NCBI GenBank assembly: GCA_037074615.1
Contig: CM073522.1
Coordinates: forward strand, 29,262,962 to 29,326,961
Origin: Leucaena leucocephala
Taxonomy: Eukaryota; Streptophyta; Magnoliopsida; Fabales; Fabaceae
Reading direction: 5' to 3'
Length of the DNA stretch: 64,000 nucleotides
A program made the position numbers and the translations under genes. Position 1 is the first letter of the stretch; every line of letters begins with the position of its first letter. The notes below the pieces were generated by a model. That model saw only the letters and a list, made by a program, of their open reading frames with translations. It made no database searches and was not told where the DNA came from. Shown here piece by piece: positions 10,875 through 23,418 of the stretch.

Positions 10875-13800
10875 TCAAAGATGCCTGAACTTGGAGTGCC
10901 TCCATCTGTCAGGCTTCATCATCCTCCAGTTATTTTCATTGTTTCTGGGTTTCAACATTCGCTCCGCGTCCATTTCTGACTGAAGAGAAGACTGCAGCTT
11001 CTTCAAAAGTCCGCAGCACTGCTCGTGGTTTAAGGAATTATTATCATTGCTTGTGTTGTTGCCTTCTAAACGTATGTATCTTTGGTAAGGTGATTGCCAC
11101 TTAGCTTGCAAATATGCTAATGATCTCCAAGGAGGAAGAGGCATAGAATTCTGCTTCAATGAAGATCTAGCAGCATCCACCATTATTCCAAGAAATTGTT
11201 TCAGTCTGGAGAAGGAACCCACGTAAACAACTGGAAGTGAATTTAATATCCTTTCATATGAATCAACAGCTCTAGCTATTTCAAAGTGGCTTCGGAAGTC
11301 AATATCAATAATCAAACGCTCAGAGGTTCCAAAATTATCATCAACGATATCAATGTATTCATTGTCACCTGTTTAACAGTTGAAAAGGGAAAACATCAGC
11401 CGGAAACACAAGCAAGAGAATGTCAAATGCTTATTTGAAACACACTAATACTCGTTATTTTTAACGGACAAAAGCAATTGATTATGGATGTTCGGTAGAC
11501 CAGGCGAAAGCCAAATCAAGATCCACAAGATATCATAAACATTGTTAGATCACATACCTCCGGGAACCTTGCCACTAGCTTGCCATTTGGATGCACAAAC
11601 ACCAGCGTCATGGCCCGAAAGTCTCAGTAGCTTCACTAGATAGAACCTGATACAGCTGGCATAACATGGACTAGAATTGATAGATCGGAGATTGATCTCG
11701 TTCATTGACAATATGAGAGAATGAACCACTGATAGCAAGTCACTCTCATACTGAAACGCTGAAAGCTTACAGATCTGTGACATGAGACATAACAGATAAT
11801 CAGTGATGTTGTCAAAAAGCTTTTCCTTCTCTGGTTCCTATCTCTGTTCTTTCTAAGAACCTAACATGAGTTCATCCAATTGTAAAGAAAGGGGAACAGA
11901 AATGCAATTCTAAAACCCAACACTCATATGTGCACTCAAAGATAACAGGAGGATATACGGCATAGTTGCCAAGTGAAATTTACAATTAAAAAAAAAGAAA
12001 AATAAAAACGGGAAGGCATTGACATGCGTTAAAACCCAAGTAATTTTGAAGACATTTACTATATTCCTGAAGACCACACACAGGCATGCCTCAAATATAA
12101 TGCATTTGAAACACTAGGTACTTGATGTCACATGTTGATGCCCCAGAAGCAAAGCTGGAAAATGAATGGATTGCAACTTGAAACAACGGACATGAGAGTT
12201 AACATATGAGAAACCGCTACTTCAAAAATCAAAAGAGCCCCAATCCGAATCTAACAGAAGCTAAGACAGAAAACTAGGAATTTGATACACATGTAAACAC
12301 AGACTGCACAGACAATCCTCATCCCAACATCCACTAAAACAAAAACAGACAGGCATACGTATGGTAATGAATATCAAGATGCAACACATTCAATTAGCCA
12401 GATTTTATATATTGTTATCAATCCTCAGCATATAGCTACATGACACTCTCTTCCCCTGTTCCACTGATTTCCATAAGTTATCATAGCGCAACATTGAAAA
12501 CCTTAGTACACTGTTATGAAATTTACTAATTGTTTTACTGTAGCATATATAAGCAGTTACTGTAGCATATATGCATATATGCGCATATGCCTTCATTACT
12601 TACGGTAATGAAATAGCAAACCTATAAATAGTGAATCCTATAACTGATTGGGGTGTGCATAATGTTGAGAGTGGAATAAACATGTGATTCTCTGATTTCT
12701 CTCCGTCTCCTTCCTTCTTTCTTCTCATTTCCTTCTGTTCTGTTCCTGTTCTTCTTTCGGTTTCCCTCTTATTTCTTTAATTCTTTCATTTCTGGGCTTC
12801 TACCGCATCAGTGGTATCAGAGCTGACCATCCTCGGACCTTTGTCAAAGAACGCTGAATGATAAAGACTCGGAAGCAAGAAAACATCAAGAAAAATGGAC
12901 AGTCGGATGCAGAATGTCGAGCAACGCCTGCAGAATGTGGATGAACTCCAGGAGACAGTTCTGGGATTCCACGAGGAGTTGCAGAATATGGGACGTTCTT
13001 TTCGGCAAGAATTGCAGAATCTGACACAGGAAATGCGTAATATCACGCATGGCAATTCCAGTCGAAACGGACATCAACGGAACAATGGTGACTCTTTCAA
13101 ATGGCAGCTGGCCACTGAACGAAGATGGGAAGAATACACCGAGCTATTGAGGAAGACATTCGGCCCTCCGTATGAGAAGCCCATGACTGAATTGACACAC
13201 CTCCGGCAGACCGGGTCGCTAGCGGAATTTAACGTCAGATTCGATACGATCACCGCAAGGTTGAATCTCTCCGAGGCGTACTTGGTAGACGTTTATGTGG
13301 GAGCATTGAGGGACGACATTGCAGACTCTGTGCTAATGTTTGACCCCCGGACGTTAGTGGAAGCTAGACGACTTGCCAGAATACAGGAAATCGCTGTGAA
13401 TCATCGTAATGCGAAGTCTGCCCATGAAAGGATGGGGAAACAGGGACTCTCCTCGTCCACGACTCCGTCGACCCCGTACAAGAACGCGTTACTGAAGGGT
13501 GGGCCTTCCAGGCGGGCGATTGAAGCGCCATTGGAGGCGAAAGAACTGGGTGTTAGACTCAAGAACTCTGCAAGATTTGTTCGGCCGCTCAAGATGTTGA
13601 CTGTCGAGGAAGAAGCAGAGCACTGTGAGGATGTTTGTGCGATGGCTACAACGACGCAGTTGGAGCAGAATTCAAGAAATGCAGTCGACAAATCTCAGGG
13701 GTGCGTGCCGACGTCAATGTTGGTGATCGCAATACCCCTTGTGCCGCTGAGTTCTTTCTCCTCACTGCCATCTCTGTTTCAGTTACTCGAGCAGCGGGCT

Positions 13801-15945
13801 TTGCAAAGTGAAGCACATCCTTCAAAAAACACTGTACAGTCTGCAGAAGGTGCTTGGAAGTTTGCGTGGCTGCAGAAATTTCAATGTGAAGGGTCAAACT
13901 TACAGCTGGCTAGCATTTCTTTTAAGCTTCAGCAGTGTTTTCAAGGCTTCACTGGAACTTGCCATACCCAATGGGCTTCTGGATTTAGCTGGAATAGTGG
14001 AGAGGATAGCCCAATATCATTGCAATCCTGTTTCACAATTTCTTTGGGTGTTAATAATGATGGGTTATTTCAGAAGTGGGCTTCATTACTAAATTTCTCC
14101 CCAACAAGGATTCTAATGCTAGAATGGTTTAAAGGAGAATTAATTACAATGCTTTTCGGGAGGATTTGTTCGTTAAGTAGGGAGAAAAAGGAAATGAAGT
14201 GCAATGCCAAGTCACAGAGAGCTTTTCTCCTACTAGCAGAAGTTTTTGTCAAAATTTAAAGCCTATGTGTTGCTTTCAGATTTGTATTTTTTGATCTTGC
14301 TTGATCCTTGGGGGCAAGGATCTCTTTGGGAGGGGGGTGTTGTTATGAAATTTACTAATTGTTTTACTGTAGCATATATAAGCAGTTACTGTAGCATATA
14401 TGCATATATGCGCATATGCCTTCATTACTTACGGTAATGAAATAGCAAACCTATAAATAGTGAATCCTATAACTGATTGGGGTGTGCATAATGTTGAGAG
14501 TGGAATAAACATGTGATTCTCTGATTTCTCTCCGTCTCCTTCCTTCTTTCTTCTCATTTCCTTCTGTTCTGTTCCTGTTCTTCTTTCGGTTTCCCTCTTA
14601 TTTCTTTAATTCTTTCATTTCTGGGCTTCTACCGCATCATACACCTACACATTATTACAAATGAGCAGGAGAATATAGGTAGAGAAGAAATTTTAAGCTC
14701 TGACAATTTCTTCATTGACAAAAATTAAAGCATGATTTGTCACTTTTGACCCTCTCTTATGCGTGCTGAGGGGAAGTGCCTATTGAAATGCCCGCTTATA
14801 TACACTATATGATGTTTCACCTAACATAAAAAAGCATACCAATGCATTACATTGAAACTTGAGATTTATTAAATATCTTCCATGCACAATAAACTCTGTT
14901 CTGAAACATAACAACCTAGTACAGTAAAGAAAGCGGATTGTGCATGGAAATTAAGAACTAGATCCTCGAATTCAACCAACATTATTTAGCAATAGGAAAT
15001 AGGTGACATTCTATATAGCAAACTGAGTGAAGTTTCAAACATATAATGTGAAAGAATGGAGCAGATCAGTCTAAATCTCTTCACGTTCAAATAATCTATG
15101 TTCAATTCCTGTAACACTAGTCTCTATAAATAGACAACATATTCAAGTTATGACAGCAAACAACATATAAGAATACATAAACCAAGGATAGTCACTAGCA
15201 AACTAGGCAAGGAAAAAAAAAGCAAAAAATCCAACGATAGGCGATACATAATTCAGCTACACATGAAGCCATAAAACTTTAGATTACAAGAAGAAATCAG
15301 AAACAAATGCAATAACAGTAGACATAATGCAAAATCGCCATAAACAAAATTAATACACCAGTAAAATGAGAATTTTCACAACAATAGAATGTTGCATCAT
15401 CGTCCAGATCACGCTCTAAATTATGATATTATAGGTCATATAATATAAACAAGATTTAATAAAATGATTGCAAGATGAAAAAAAAGTACATGCAATTGTG
15501 CCTACCACCAATAGCAACGGCTTTGTTTTAATATATCTATACATATATAATATATATGATCAATACTATGTCTTCCAGGGTGATCTTACCAACTAATTGA
15601 TCTTTGGTTAAGATTGCCATAAACATATATTTCAGATTCAAAAGCTTCATGAAGAAAATATTTCTCCTGCCACCAACAAGAACAACACTAAAAAAATTTC
15701 CCTCTGAAAGTAATGATGAGTTTTACCTGAATTTTTTCTGCAAGTTGCGCAAAATCAGAGATGCCAGAATCGCTGTCACTGCTACACCAAGACTCTGCGC
15801 CACTACTACCATTCTCCAAGAAGTCACTGACCATCATCGCCAAATCATGTTCGCTCTCATGGCTAAACCCACCTCCGATCTGACTAACACCACCAACGCC
15901 CACACGACCCCATAAATTAGCGGCGGCTACAACCCTGCAATCCAT
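10875..15945 (-). CDS. DUF506 (PDDEXK-like) protein, 3 exons, with an LTR element in intron 1
   Basis: Exons: 15945-15727, 11774-11558 and 11368-10875, with consensus splice sites and continuous phase, giving 309 residues. Exon 1 encodes an acidic Ser-rich start with DLAMMVSDFLENG. Exon 2 ends with GHDAGVCASKWQASGKVPGG. Exon 3 has EYIDIV, IIDIDFRSHFEIARAV, the LPVVYVG block and MPLPPWRSLAYLQAKWQSPY. These are the signature blocks of plant DUF506 (PF04720), a family whose fold is predicted to be PDDEXK nuclease-like but whose biochemical role is not established. Some members are linked to stress or root-hair traits. Intron 1 is 3,952 nt, of which 2,128 nt is a recent LTR retrotransposon plus its target duplication. 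No disabling change is seen in the exons. Confidence 0.9.
12512..12810 (+). repeat. 5' LTR
   Basis: 299 bp, TG...CA ends. It contains the repeated pair ACTGTAGCATATAT and a CTATAAATAG box at about 12621-12630, a plausible core promoter, followed by a CT-rich stretch. It matches the 3' LTR along its whole length. Confidence 0.95.
12812..12823 (+). promoter_or_regulatory. Primer-binding site (tRNA-iMet type)
   Basis: TGGTATCAGAGC lies one base after the end of the 5' LTR. This is the standard primer-binding site complementary to the 3' end of plant initiator methionine tRNA. Confidence 0.9.
12895..14259 (+). CDS. Gag-like protein of the LTR retrotransposon
   Basis: One 454-residue frame fills most of the element interior, starting at the first good ATG after the primer-binding site. 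Residues 4-50 are a heptad-rich coiled coil (repeats of QNV, LQN and EELQN). Residues 66-165 resemble the retrotransposon gag domain: W-EEYTELLRKTFGPPYE, LTHLRQTGSLAEFNVRF, LNLSEAYLVDVYVGALR. In related Ty3 Gag-Pol proteins a PI-RLT-E block leads into a CCHC knuckle; here RPLKMLTVEEEAEHCED is present but no intact CX2CX4HX4C follows. The second half (about 245-454) I do not recognise; it may be decayed pol sequence read in another frame. Confidence 0.75.
   Translation: MDSRMQNVEQRLQNVDELQETVLGFHEELQNMGRSFRQELQNLTQEMRNITHGNSSRNGHQRNNGDSFKWQLATERRWEEYTELLRKTFGPPYEKPMTELTHLRQTGSLAEFNVRFDTITARLNLSEAYLVDVYVGALRDDIADSVLMFDPRTLVEARRLARIQEIAVNHRNAKSAHERMGKQGLSSSTTPSTPYKNALLKGGPSRRAIEAPLEAKELGVRLKNSARFVRPLKMLTVEEEAEHCEDVCAMATTTQLEQNSRNAVDKSQGCVPTSMLVIAIPLVPLSSFSSLPSLFQLLEQRALQSEAHPSKNTVQSAEGAWKFAWLQKFQCEGSNLQLASISFKLQQCFQGFTGTCHTQWASGFSWNSGEDSPISLQSCFTISLGVNNDGLFQKWASLLNFSPTRILMLEWFKGELITMLFGRICSLSREKKEMKCNAKSQRAFLLLAEVFVKI
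14324..14340 (+). promoter_or_regulatory. Polypurine tract before the 3' LTR
   Basis: A G-rich run (TTTGGGAGGGGGGTGT) ends directly at the 3' LTR, where the plus-strand primer of LTR elements lies. Confidence 0.75.
14341..14639 (+). repeat. 3' LTR
   Basis: 299 bp. Base-by-base reading shows no difference from the 5' LTR at 12512-12810. It is followed by the target duplication TACAC. Confidence 0.95.
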
Positions 15946-16620
15946 CCCTCCGCCGCTAACGGAGTCGTCTCACCCCACCAACCACAATTAAACGGCACCG
16001 TCAAACAACAATCACGACAAAAAAAATATTCACACCCAAAGGCACGCAACAAAAGCCGCCCTCATACAGGTCCAACACAATCGACCCGAAACGAAAATTC
16101 CCTGTCGTCTAGAATTGCCTTCCTCGAATTCAAAACCGAATTGATCAAAATAATCGAATTCGATTCAAATTAAGCTAAATTTAAGGATCCTTCTAGTTTC
16201 CAATAACTTTTAATTCGGTATGTATATATTTTTTTAAAAGAAATAAGAAAAAAGAAACTCAAACTTCTGAATTCTATATATTTGTCTTCGTGAGAGACTC
16301 TAACAAAAAAATCGTTAGAGCTTATTAACCATGATGGCCTTTCGATCCAAAGGAAACAACAAGAGAAGGAAGAAGAAGAAAAGAATCGGAAGAAAACAAA
16401 GCTTCTCCTGCAGAATCCAAAAAGATGGAAGGAAGGCGAATTAGCTGGAGAAAGAAACCAAATATATAGAAAGCTGTTGGGGAGAGACTGAAATTACGGT
16501 TATGGCCTCAGAGAAATTTGGATATGCGGTCACTTTCTCGGCTTAATGAAAGTAGTTGGGAAATGGATAAGGCAAAAAGCTGAGGAGGATTCGATTGAAC
16601 AGACGACAAAGACGGGAATA
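15946..16620 (-). promoter_or_regulatory. Upstream region (5' UTR and promoter) of the DUF506 gene
   Basis: Higher GC than its surroundings just upstream of the ATG, then purine-rich sequence. No separate coding frame is supported. I cannot place the transcription start. Confidence 0.35.
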
Positions 16621-19342
16621 TACTTCGTATAAAATCTATTTTATGTGCTGGATTTAGTTTTCTGAACTACTTTTTTCTTCATCATCATTCCTCTTTTATT
16701 TTAAAAATAAAAAATATCTCAATTTTTTGTTTTTTGTTTTTTCTGAAAAATTTAAGTTTCCAAGTTTAGACTTTCTTATCCAGGGTTAGAATTCACTAAT
16801 AAAAAATGATAAAAAAAATACATATTAAAATAAGATAATTACTAATAACATATTAATTTAAAGTTTTTCTGTTATTTTTCTATTTATTAATCTATTACCA
16901 TCTCCAGCCTCCCCTTTTTAATTTTTATATAATATTTATTATATTTTTGTACAATTTATTCAATGATAAATGAAGTTTTATTCAATAACTTTTTTTAAAA
17001 AGTACAAGATTTGTGAGAATCGATTATATCTTTCTGTAAGAAAATGGATAGTTTTTACTTTTTAAAGGTCAGAAGTGCTGCTTATGCCTCCATATGTTAT
17101 TATAGGATATATATTTATTCAATATATATTTATTATAGGAGAGTTGTTTTTCTTTTTTCCTTTTACCAAAAGTGAGAGAGTCAAATTCTTCTTTGAGCAT
17201 GATAACTTGGATTCAAATAAACCTTTTAAAATTACAAGTTTTTTCTAAAATTTATAAGTTAGTAAGGGAAAAAAATACTTAGATTCATTTGTAAATCTTT
17301 AAGAATTTGAGTTTCATAGAAAATTACATTTTTAAAAAATAATTATTTTCTTTACAAATTAATATCATTCGATAATCACCAGTCACCAGATTATAATAGC
17401 CAATCATCATTTAACATTAGTCAAAATAGGAGGGTAAAAGAGGAAAAGAGAAGCGCCATTTTCTGTTGTTAATTTACAGATATTCTTGTATTGGAGATAA
17501 ATTTATAAAACTTATTTATAAATAACTCTCTTAATCAAAACTTATTCATAATTTTTCCATAACTAAGTTTCTTTTGTATCAGAAAAATTGTTTATATCTT
17601 AATAATATATAGTTCAATTTATATTTCATATATAAAAAATTTATACCAAATCCATTTAAAAAAAAGTCATCATATTTAGCAATAAATATTCTCTACGATG
17701 CAAACTAGTCAAATTTTATAATATTTATCAATTCATTCATGAAAAATGTGAGCATTTGACAAAATAAGCAGCATTATTAAATTATTTAATTAAGACAATA
17801 CATGCCTATAGAATTGTAAGACTTTTATATCTTGCATTGAATTATTCTATAAATACTGCTGGCCAAGGGAAAACATTATTCTATAAAATAAATAGGTTTT
17901 TAACAACTAATTTTTTTTTTTTTGAAAAATATGAAACATGAGCTAAGCCCTTGATATTTTTTTCCTTTTCCTGATGTGTAGAAGACAAAATAAGGGGGTT
18001 GATACATATCCTTTTAATTTTAAATATCTAAGATGACGTGTGTTGTGACATTATTTTATATCATATTTTTTAAAATAAATATCTATATTTAGTTAATGTA
18101 ATAACACTATTTATTTATATATATATGTATGTATACTTATATTAGAGATAATTATATTTAATATATTATCGAATATTAAATGTTAGTATATCTTATAATA
18201 AAAATTTAATTTTTAATTTATTATATTATGAGAGATTAGTTCATTTTGTTAAACTTAAACCCGATTAAAAATGTGATAACAATATTTAAGACACATCAAA
18301 TAGAAAAATATACCAAACTCATAGTTGGTTGTGGACGTTAAAACCAGAGTTGGAAATAATGGGGCTTTGGAGTTTTGAACAGAAGGATGGTGAAACTGGA
18401 AATAAAATAATGCAGGGAGGGTAGTCTGGTAATTTGAGAGGAACACGGAGGAGGAAGTGCTTTCGTGGGGACCAAGTCAAGTCACTTTAAATAAAGAGGT
18501 TGAAATTTGAAATATGAAACAAAACGGGGAAAATTACAATAAAAGCGAAAGAGAGAATAATAAAGACAAAGTGAGAAACTACGTGAACCATCGGTTACTC
18601 CCGCTCCTTCTCACGTGTTTGCTACACGTATTTATTTGGCATGCAAAAACTATGGGAAATTTATTAGGAGAAGCATTTAGAGGGAGTGATATATATCGAA
18701 TAGGATTTTAAAAAATATAATTATTTATAAGAACTAAATATTAAAATATAAATTTAAAAATATTAAATTACCTTTAATCAATCCCCGCTATACCTAACAT
18801 CAATATGCATATAAGAAAGAGAAAGACACAAAAGTAACGCAAAATTTTTAAATTGGATGCATTCAAGTAAAAACAATTTTTTATTTTAAATATAAAAATT
18901 AATTAAAAAAACTTAATTTAATCATAAATATAAAAATTTAATATTATTAAATCAGTTTTGATTAATTTAACTTAATTCAACCTATTCTTATCGCGTCTCT
19001 CTATCTCACTAGTTCTTTATTATATTTGGATTAAATTAAATGCTTAATTGATTCTCGATTCAATAGTATAATCTATAATCTAATTACTTTTTTTAATATT
19101 ATTAACTAGTATCAAACGTTTTTATGAATTATATTATTAAGTATCTAAGCAATCAATTACTCTAATTTTATATTTTTTTATACAATTTTTTTAAAAATAA
19201 TTGAGCTCACTTACGATCTAAGAGTATAGCGAAATCTCTTTTTCTCTTAAACGATAACAATATTGGACAGCGTAAACCTTCAATTATCTTCTGGAATAAA
19301 TTTAAATACACATGAGCTAAAATATCTCTTCAAACACCGTGA
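16621..19342. other. AT-rich gene-poor stretch
   Basis: No gene found on either strand. Short open frames at 18255-18711 have no recognisable features. Simple TA-rich runs occur at about 18115-18130. Confidence 0.4.
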
Positions 19343-19566
19343 CTAAAATTATAATAAAATAATATTTTCTAAAAATTAAACATATTTTAAATAATCTTAT
19401 ATTTTACTCTATTTTAAGTCAATAAGCTAGCAGTCCAATCAGTTTTAATCACAATAAAATAATATTTTTTAAAAATTAAACATATTTTAAATAGTCTTAT
19501 ATTTTATTCTATTTTAACTAAATCCTTCTCAACTCATAATAAGCTAGCAGTCCAATTAGTTTTAAT
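19343..19566. repeat. Tandem duplication, about 108 and 115 bp
   Basis: 19343-19450 and 19452-19566 share the order ATAAAATAATATTTT, TAAAAATTAAACATATTTTAAATA, TCTTATATTTTA, AAGCTAGCAGTCCAAT-AGTTTTAATCA. The second unit has an extra block of about 14 bp (near CCTTCTCAACTC). The function is unknown. Confidence 0.75.
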
Positions 19567-19580
19567 CATTTAATACCTTT

Positions 19581-19754
19581 TTAATATTCTGAAATGCATC
19601 TTTGACCACAGAGACCGAGAATTGAGAAGTTTGGCGGAGTTTGTTGGTCTGTGGAGAAATAAAGAGAACCATCCAAGTGGAGTTGCAAAATGGGGACGTT
19701 GTACCACCGACCATAATACCTAGAGAGTTCATAAAGACGCCTATTGTTAATCAT
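19581..19754 (-). other. Short unidentified frame, possible exon relic
   Basis: From an ATG at 19754 the minus strand encodes 57 residues (MINNRRLYELSRYYGRWYNV and onward) in a patch more GC-rich than the AT-rich DNA around it. The composition (WYNVPILQLHLDGSLYF) looks like real protein, but I do not recognise a family. It could be a captured exon or chance. Confidence 0.25.
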
Positions 19755-20287
19755 GACACGTTCTCCCAAGGGAGAAGGGCGTGTTAATAAAGGAGGACCA
19801 TATATAAATCTATTTTAATTAATTTTTATATACTGTTTTTTTCGATATAATAATTCTCATATATTAAAAAATATTTTTTAAATATTTTTTATAAATTATT
19901 TCTAATATATTTTACATAACTTAATAAAAATCTAAATCTTATTAACTATATTATAAAATTTAACAACTTTATGAATTTATCCCTATTTAATAGATATTAC
20001 ACCAAATAGAAATAAAATTAATATAAAAAAATAAAAAATAAAATGATATATTTATGTGAAAATTTTCTCTTTCTACCTTATAAACAAAATTAAAATAAAC
20101 ATTCTCTCTATTTATCTTATAAATAGGACCAGATAAATAATAGTTAAATTATTAAATATATCTTAAATTGATAAAAAAATTTAAATTTAATATTATTCTC
20201 TCTCTACATTTACAAATAATTCTTACCCTTTTCTCCTCTTTTTCTCTTTCCAAAAAAAAAATTAAGTAAGGGAAAAATTGAAAAATA

Positions 20288-20550
20288 GTACCCCCTTCGT
20301 TCCTTTTTACTATTGTATAAAAGATAATTAAAAAATTATTTTTTAAAAAAAGTTAAAATTAGTTAGATATAATAAATATATTAAAAACATAACTTTTTTT
20401 TTCTTAAATATACTCATTTATATGAAAGAAAAGAATGTGGTGGAGATGTGAAATATAGTCAAAGGTAAGAATTAAATACATTGATATATAAGTAATTAAT
20501 TAAATGGGGTGAAATAGAAAATTAACAAACAAAAAAACTGGAGGAATTAC
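20288..20550. mobile_element. Possible Stowaway-like MITE, decayed
   Basis: The left end TACCCCCTTCGTTCCTTTTT resembles the TACTCCCTCCGTCC terminus of Stowaway elements. The right side, ACTGGAGGAATTAC, is an imperfect inverted match. The interior is AT-rich with no coding. Confidence 0.35.
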
Positions 20551-22869
20551 ACCGAGTTTTTAAATAAAAAATTTAATTATAAAAAATTCTAAACTTAAAA
20601 GTAAACAATTATAATTTTTAGAATAAAAATTGACAATAAACTTATCTTATTTAAAATATTTTAATAATTAAATTATTTTTTTATGATTTTATAATAATTT
20701 TCTCTAAAAAGTTGGATACAACTTGTCATTGTCTCTTATACAAAAGTAACATATTATATCAATAACTTGTCTTTTATACTAACGGTGATTAATAAGAGAA
20801 TTTTTTTTTAAAATATATGAAAATGAGAAATAAAATAAAAGGGATAATCTATTGATCTTATCTTTCTTTTATATATATATTTTTTTTCTACTTGTTATAC
20901 CAACTTTAATGATATAACTCCTTTTATTTCATATAATTGATCATTTTATAAAAAAAAAAAAGAAATTGTAAGGGCTCGAGTAGTGGTTTTGGCCACCTTG
21001 GGTCTAATCTAAAAAATAAAGCACAATTATGATATAACCGCCATGTCATCATCATTTAATAGGATTATTAGTTCATTAAGACTTTAAATGGGTAGATTAA
21101 ATTCAAAGGTTTCAAATTTATAAAGACTAAAGTATAAATGGAAAAATCACCTATAAATCCCGGGTAAAACAAATTAAATGTAAATAATTTTTTTTAATTT
21201 TATCTTATACCAATTAATTCCAAGATATTTAATATTTTCAAGTTGAGTTGTATTATTTATAAGTCAGATTTAAAAAATTCAACGTTTTTACAAATTTCAT
21301 TTTAATATTTACAAGCCTGAGTTGTGTTATTTACAAATTAAACTCTTAAATATTAAATCCTTGAGGACCCATCAGTATTAAATGAAATTTGAATAATTTT
21401 CCCAATATATAATTTACAAAATAAAAAAAACTAAATTAAAATTTAGTAAAATTATTTTAGTAGGTCTTAAAAATCACTAAATAATTCCATAGGGTGGTAG
21501 TACATTGGAACCTTACCTGCCTGGCTCAGGACATCAGAGCTCTTCTTGAGTGCTTTATTTGTTATACTTTTTGTTTATTAATGCATAATTAAGCTTTTAT
21601 AAAAAAACAAACACAAAAAAAAATATACTTTTTTATAAAATCTTTATAAGATGAATTGTTTTTTATAAAATATTTAAACTATCTAAAAATAACTTATTTT
21701 TTATGTTTAATATTAATCAATAGTTTCGACATAAATCACGCGGGTATCTTAGTTGCTACGTCACTTAATATTTTAACTAAGTGGTAGATGTTTGAATTCC
21801 ACTTTAGGATATAAAAAATATCTCGTAATCGACTGTTTATCATTAAGTGATATCTTGTGGCGAGAAAATTAGTCACTACTACCGGTCATAGATATCTTGA
21901 TCTATGTAAAAAAATAGTTTCAATATAAAATTTCCTCCATGATTAAGTTGTCATATTTTGATTTAAACATATTTAATCCCTCTTGGCCTAAAGATTATTG
22001 GTTTTCAAACCACAATAAACTATAAACAATAATTGTTTAGAGACCACTGAATAAAATCAAAAGTTTTGCCCTAGATGGACTAATTATTAAGAGCAAAAGG
22101 TGAAAGTGCACGTAAAAAGTTATACAAATGATCCAATATCTGTCACAAATTATTTTTTATATAATTATTTGATTAAATTAAATTTAAATATTATTATATT
22201 TAATTGAGATAATTTTTTTAAAATCTTTTTTCATATTTATATTATTAAAATTCGATATCTCTGTTAAAATTGTTTCTGCTGGTGTCAAATTATTGAACTT
22301 TCCTTATTTCATATTTTTTTTTAATAATTTTATCATCATTCTAGAATCTTTTCACACAAAGAATCTTAATTAATTATTTTTTTGAATGCGCGTACCAAGC
22401 AATAATTATAATTTATTTGAAAATATTATTTTGGTTTAATAAAGAAAGTTCGCTATCATCATATGGGCCCCGCGGCGGAGAGCAATGGAGTCTTTCCAGT
22501 TTTATTATACAGCACAATCATAAAGTGATATTGTTGTCTGATTTCAAATCTATTAAAACATAGAGATGTTATTAATATTACTTTAATATTTAATATACAA
22601 TTTAATTAATTTTTTAATTAAATTATAAAAATTAAATAAATTAATTATGATTTAAATTAATTTTTTTAAATAAATTCATATTATATACTGTTTAATCTAT
22701 TCAAATTAGTTAATTAGTTATTATATTAGTAAAATAAATTAATTTATTTAATTTTTTAATATAATTAAAATAGTCAACCAACTCTTATATTAAGTAACAG
22801 AAAAAATATTTTCCTTTTAATAAAAATCTATTTTTTATTTCTAAGCTTACTTGAGAAAGAGAAAGATAG
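20551..22869. other. AT-rich gene-poor stretch
   Basis: No gene is seen. At 21725-21910 there is a more complex segment with a GTTTGAATTCC block resembling a decayed tRNA-type box B, possibly a SINE relic. Otherwise A/T runs. Confidence 0.35.
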
Positions 22870-23418
22870 GGCCTGTTTGGTTTCATGCCAAACCATGGTT
22901 TTAAAAAATTTTTTGGGTAAAATCTTGGTTTAGAAAAATTTTAAAACAAACAGCCATAGTTGTCCATAAATATTTTTGGGCAAAACCATGGTTTAAAACG
23001 ATGGTTTTGAATAAGCTATTAAAACTAGCATTTTAAACAGTAAAAGAGCTTATAGACTATCCAATTATTATCTTACCCCTACCTTTTCTTACACCCTCTC
23101 TCCTCTCTCCTACTTTTTTTTACACCCTCTCTCCTCTCTCTTACTTTTTCTTACACCCTCTCTCATTTCTTCTCTCTACCCTCTCTCCTCTCTCTTCTCT
23201 TTTCTCTACCTCTCTCCTCTCTTTTCCTTTAAATCAAATCATACCCTTTTTGGTAATTTACCAATATAAAAAGTCATTCTAAAAATAACTATCCAAACAC
23301 TTATTTATTCAAAACCATTTTTTTTCCATAAACTCTTCTCTAAAAGCTCTTTTTCATAAGCTGTCTATAAGCTATTTTTTTTCATAAGTCATTTTTTAAA
23401 ATCCTATCCAAACAGGCT
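22870..23418. mobile_element. Terminal-inverted-repeat element of a family with copies at 44.8 and 45.7 kb
   Basis: Left GGCCTGTTTGG and right CCAAACAGGC are inverted repeats. The inside carries CT-rich tandem runs (ACACCCTCTCTCCTCTCTC three times at 23092-23170). The segment AGCTTATAGACTATCCAATTATTATCTTACCCCT matches the complement of 46287-46340. No transposase is present. Target duplication is unclear. Confidence 0.6.

Larger units (their letters stand above)
12512..14639 (+). mobile_element. Young gag-only LTR retrotransposon, 2,128 bp
   Basis: Two 299-bp LTRs (12512-12810 and 14341-14639) begin TGTTATGAA and end ACCGCATCA. I see no difference between them. The element is flanked by the 5-bp duplication TACAC (12507-12511 and 14640-14644). 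A primer-binding site matching initiator tRNA-Met follows the 5' LTR, and a G-rich polypurine tract precedes the 3' LTR. The 1.53-kb interior carries one gag-like frame and no protease, reverse transcriptase, RNase H or integrase that I can recognise. It must use the enzymes of another element, probably a Ty3-type relative judged by its gag. It lies opposite in orientation to the host gene, inside intron 1. Confidence 0.95.
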
